Shown here in pieces: positions 60,100 to 64,000 of a stretch of 64,000 bases of DNA. Numbering within the stretch: position 1 is the stretch's first letter; every line of letters starts with the position of its first letter. The notes below the pieces were generated by a model. The model had not been told where the DNA came from. It saw only the letters and a program-made list of their open reading frames with translations, and made no database searches. The position numbers and the translations under genes are program-made. The stretch is from the NCBI GenBank assembly GCA_945859605.1, contig OX243819.1, positions 4,420,170-4,484,169 on the forward strand, given 5' to 3'. Source of the stretch: Lumbricus rubellus. Taxonomy: Eukaryota > Annelida > Clitellata > Crassiclitellata > Lumbricidae.

Positions 60100-62160
60100 A
60101 AAGAGACCTACATCTAAGCAACAGCAGCAGCAGCTAACATCAAAGCAGCCCCACACTATATAAGACTGCCTGCAGAAGGAGAATTAATGAGAGTGCTAGG
60201 CAGATTATGGGTGCATAGCAAGACTGCCTATACCAATATCAGTAGACATGCTCCTGCTTTTGCTGGAACTACACATAGTAAGCCCCATGCATCCGTTTTT
60301 CACACAATATTTCCTGAATATTCAAAACAACCGATCCTTCAAATGGCAATGGTAAAGTCTGTTACGATATATGTCTTGAGCCACTTTGACAGATACTCAT
60401 CGGCAGCACTCAACGTAACGAGATAAATATTTCACAGGGTTCGATTTCCGAAAGGATCCATTTGGGGCTTTCTACTACACACGGTCGCAGAAATAAACAG
60501 GATCGTACACAGACTTAGTTCGAAAATGTCATAAATTACGTATTTCGGGCGTTTGAACGTTCCGTAAACTCCAAAGTCTGCCCAAGGATGTTCATCAGAG
60601 GTGCTCCTGATCTGACACCTTAGTGAAACCATGATCGAACAGAAAAGTCTTCGAGCATTTGCGGAAAAGAAGACAAAACTGATGGAAGATTGAATATCAG
60701 ACGAAATTCCACGCCAAAGCGTGGCCATACATATTTATTTATTTTTCAAATTGACACAATTAATGCAGTATGACTACAATCAGTAATGAACGGAAGATCA
60801 CAAGTTATTACAGGAGTCAAATTTAACTGAACATTGGCAGCCATGCAAGGCACTAATCTCATCCCACTGCTCAGTTTAAAAGCACTAACAGCTGCATGGA
60901 AGGCTGAGTGCTACCCTTCCTTTTGGAAGGGTAAAGAAAGGCGATCCCGCATCCGTGTGCTCAGCGTGCTAAACCACTTTCAATTGAAAATTAAATACAC
61001 TAGCAACACAATTCCACACAGCACTTTCTTACACACACTACATAGAAGTAATCAAATAAATATTCGTGGAAAACAATGACTATATGACTACGACAATTGG
61101 CTACGAGTGAACAAATTTCATTCATTTATCCAAGCATCACCCTCAGCTCTTAATTTCTGGTGTAGGCCTATATGATATTTAAAAACGCTGGCACTGTAAA
61201 ACGATGTCCACTGACCAACGCATGTTCTCGGCTGTTGCCAACACAACTCAGCAAATCTCAAATGCATCAAATGATGATAATCTCTCACTAAGAAAATCTG
61301 CGTTCAACAAGAAAAATATGTCTAAATAATGTAACATTTAGAGTTGATATGCAGACAGACTGATATGCTCCTAAGATATCCACACAACAAGTTTAGAAGA
61401 TGTACTGTCTTGATCTTGGAAATCAGCAGGAAAGAAATCACAATGGGCAGCCACATAGTAGGTACACACATGCACCTTTTCAATTATTCAGTGTCTCAAC
61501 TGAGAGTATCAAGTGCAAAATGAAACTAATTTCATATTTGCAAAGAGTTCTCTTTCCCTCGGTTAATCCGTCACCTAAATGCCTGCATTGTTTATTTGCC
61601 TCGCGATTTGCAACGAGTCTTTGCGCTGTTGATTTTATAATAATATAATAATAATAATATACAGGCGCGATCTACCGATTCCAAAATGACAAGCAGAAAA
61701 AACAAGTATAATAATAATATTAGTAGTAGGGCGATTGAGCCAACTAATTCAAGCCCCACTATCTCGCAAACACATCAAGACGAAAAATACAATAGCCGAT
61801 AAGCTAAATTGGTGGGTCCGAAGGCCTGGCATGACCAAATGTAACAGGATTATAATAATAGGATCAATAATTGTTGCATGGATTAGTCATAAAGTACTGA
61901 CTCATCCACGTAGCACGAATGTTCACATACCTTCTGCTTCGACGTCTTTAGCGTTGACAATCGCACACAACCAAACCGATTCTTTTCCAACAGGACTAGC
62001 AAACGGTCTACTTTCTCGCTCATTCGGATATACGCGCAACGACAACTACTAAGACGTGCTTCTTTTTGTAAATAAATGAGAATTAATTAACAGCCTACGA
62101 CTAAAATGCAATCAACTTGTAAAAATACTCCTCTCCTCCTCTGCTTCTGTCGCCCAACAT
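60100..62160. other. no recognised gene
   Basis: Contains hairpin-family remnants at 60590-60660, a copy of the 54.4-kb dispersed element at 60755-60845 and (TAA)n at 61637-61660. No exon, RNA gene or promoter recognised. Confidence 0.45.
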
Positions 62161-62171
62161 AGCGCAATATC

Positions 62172-62608
62172 CAGCGTTGCCACTCTGAAAAATAAAAAAA
62201 CCCAAGTTGGTCGGTCAAAAAACCCCAAGAAAACCCAAGTTGCCCAAATCTTCCGAAAAGTTCAAAATTTTCGTCCAAAAAAATTTTTTTTTTAGTCGTC
62301 CGGCCATAATATTTCATTTTGCCGTCCAAAAAAATCTGATGACCTTTTTTTTTTTTAGTCATTTGCCTAAATCTTTAGGAAATGTCGAAAAATTTCCGCT
62401 TCGGAAGCAAAAAACCCAAGATTTTCCCGAAAAACCCAGGTTTTTCACAAAAAAAAACCCCATTTCTCAAGTTCGAAAAAAAAAACCAAGATTTATTGCG
62501 CCGAAAAAAACCCAAGAAAAAACCCAAGTTCCTCGCAAAAAAACCCCATTTCCCAAGTTCGGATCAAAAAACCCAAGATCTTGTGAAAAAACCCAAGGAG
62601 TGGCAATG
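62172..62608. mobile_element. hAT-like MITE made of AAAACCCAAG repeats
   Basis: The ends CAGCGTTGCCACTC and GAGTGGCAATG are inverted. The target duplication is nearly exact: GCAATATC (62164-62171) versus CCAATATC (62609-62616). The body is built of AAAACCCAAG(TT/AT) words. The 150- and 110-codon frames over it are compositional. Confidence 0.65.
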
Positions 62609-62744
62609 CCAATATCGCGCAAGCGCCGCCACCACAACTTCCGTAGAACACTTTTATAGCGCTATAATTTCTATCGCTAGAGTAAGACCACAGTATAAAC
62701 ACAGTAGCCTATAATAAAGATTAATAATAATTAATTGGAAATTA

Positions 62745-62905
62745 ATAGGAAACGTTGGATGGATATGGTGGAGGAGGACTGTCTGATGATGGGATTAACC
62801 GTGGGAGAGGCGACGAGGACAGCTCAGGACAGGGTCAATTGGAGGCTATCCATAAAGGAGCGGCTGATGCGGGCGCAAGCTTCGTCAGGGCCATAAGTCA
62901 AAAGT
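62745..62905 (+). pseudogene. LINE C-terminal remnant
   Basis: The frame reads RWMDMVEEDCLMMGLTVGEA, TRTAQDRVNWR, RLMRAQASSGP and then a stop, as at the end of RTE-like or related LINE polyproteins. Confidence 0.7.
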
Positions 62906-63806
62906 AAGTCAATAATAATTATTAGATGCCACCATTGCATTGTACAAATAAAAAATGGGTGGGACACTTTTTTTACCTCACCCGGGATACCGAACTCTGT
63001 TGGGACCTCGATCAGCTCTACCACCCCAAAATGGCACTTTGCACTTCGGCGATCGTCCTTTGGCTGCTCGTTCGTCACCCCCTTCCCCCCAAACCAGAAC
63101 CATAATGTATCCGCCAATGCACAAAGGTCATTTAAATTACTCTCCTAACAAAAAAGACTAAAAATATTTTCCGAGCTCACGCGCGGATTTTTTTCACATT
63201 CTTTTGAATTTCACACCTCTTTGGGTTAGGCCTAACTCGATTGGCGCCTATAGATCGATGTTTGAAGGCCTTTAGGATATAATAGGCCTAGGGTTATTCG
63301 GTCGGTTTAAGATAGGATCTTCGGATCTGTCCTGGAGAAATCGAGTCACATGAATTTAGCTGGACCAGACTGATCTACTCCAACTATATAGGCTATACTA
63401 CCTAGGCCAACCTACTAGAACAGATCTAGAGGCGGACTACGCGGATAGCCTAGGCCTACAGAAATTCTGGAAAGGGGGGCAAAATTTGTGGTCTTGGACT
63501 CTTGGTAGAAAAATCTGATGACTTTTTTTTAGTCATAATATTCTACTTTTTCTCTCACCTTAATTCCTGCTCCCGCTGCATATTGATTCAAAGCTTCTTG
63601 AAACCTGCAGATGGGGGCCGGCCACGCCCTACCCGGTATGCAAATATCTCGAGGGGGGGGGCCTGTATCCGCCCGTATGCCTACCAAAATACCAAATTGC
63701 ATGAAACTTAGACTAATAGTACCAATATTAAAATTTGATTCCGACTCTGAAGTAGGCTAAAGGCAGCCTATAGGCCTAGGGGGCCTAGGCTATAATATAC
63801 TATCAT

Positions 63807-63950
63807 CAGGGTGAGAATTGCCCGGGGGGGTTGGGGGGTTCAACCCCCCAGTCATTTTTAGAGCCCCATGTTAGAGTATGTTTTTCATACCCCAATTTCA
63901 AGTTTATCATAGGCCAACCCCTCAGTTATTTTTCCACAATTCTCATACTG
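63807..63950. mobile_element. 144-bp hAT-like MITE
   Basis: The ends are CAGGGTGAGAATTG and CAATTCTCATACTG. The exact 8-bp target duplication ACTATCAT is at 63799-63806 and 63951-63958. No coding sequence. Confidence 0.88.
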
Positions 63951-64000
63951 ACTATCATTCTATTCATTATAGAAATTTAAAATTTCTGAAGGCTATAGGC

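Noticed and set aside
62207..62714. Lys/Pro-rich frames of 110-150 codons
   Set aside because: Made of AAAACCCAAG repeat words within a MITE-like element.

Overview
The window is animal (metazoan) nuclear DNA: AT-rich, dense in introns, packed with microsatellites, minisatellites and several kinds of transposable element. The one protein-coding gene I can support lies on the minus strand. It encodes an orthologue of the MAP kinase kinase kinase pair MEKK2/MEKK3 (MAP3K2/MAP3K3): an N-terminal PB1 domain, a Ser/Pro-rich linker and a C-terminal protein kinase domain. The repeat landscape (CR1/L2-like and RTE-like LINEs, tRNA-derived SINEs, hAT, PIF/Harbinger-like and Tc1/mariner-like elements) suggests a marine invertebrate. 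I cannot fix the phylum, and that part is inference. Layout: coding exons run right to left from about 32.2 kb (start codon) to 2.87 kb (stop). I placed 12 exons by homology to remembered MEKK2/3 sequence and by splice sites. Every junction from exon 3 to exon 13 has matching intron phase. One short exon, carrying the first strand of the PB1 domain, is not securely placed; a weak candidate is at 18625-18654. One intron uses a GC-AG donor and one acceptor is a CAGCAG tandem. The first introns (17.8-32.1 kb) and everything right of 32.2 kb hold repeats and no gene I recognise. Repeats: a roughly 114-bp minisatellite (4.68-6.60 kb) begins exactly at the exon 11 donor and carries a copy of that donor in each of its roughly 17 units. 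A degenerate roughly 40-bp array abuts the exon 8 donor, and a 53-bp array abuts the stop codon. A 36-bp, roughly 37-copy minisatellite (11.2-12.54 kb) appears to be an in-frame expansion of the last codons of a CR1/L2-like LINE open reading frame. Many LINE and SINE ends share a short 3' hairpin whose arms co-vary between copies. Complete non-autonomous DNA transposons with intact target duplications are at 18.8, 20.5, 24.5, 34.9, 42.8, 44.7, 46.2, 47.4, 52.1, 59.5, 62.2 and 63.8 kb. The 24.5-kb element sits inside an RTE-type LINE, and conceptual removal of it rejoins the reading frame. Functionally, the kinase gene is the only working unit visible. Its known relatives act upstream of MEK5-ERK5, JNK and p38. 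The rest looks like a transposon and satellite environment with some potential to affect splicing.
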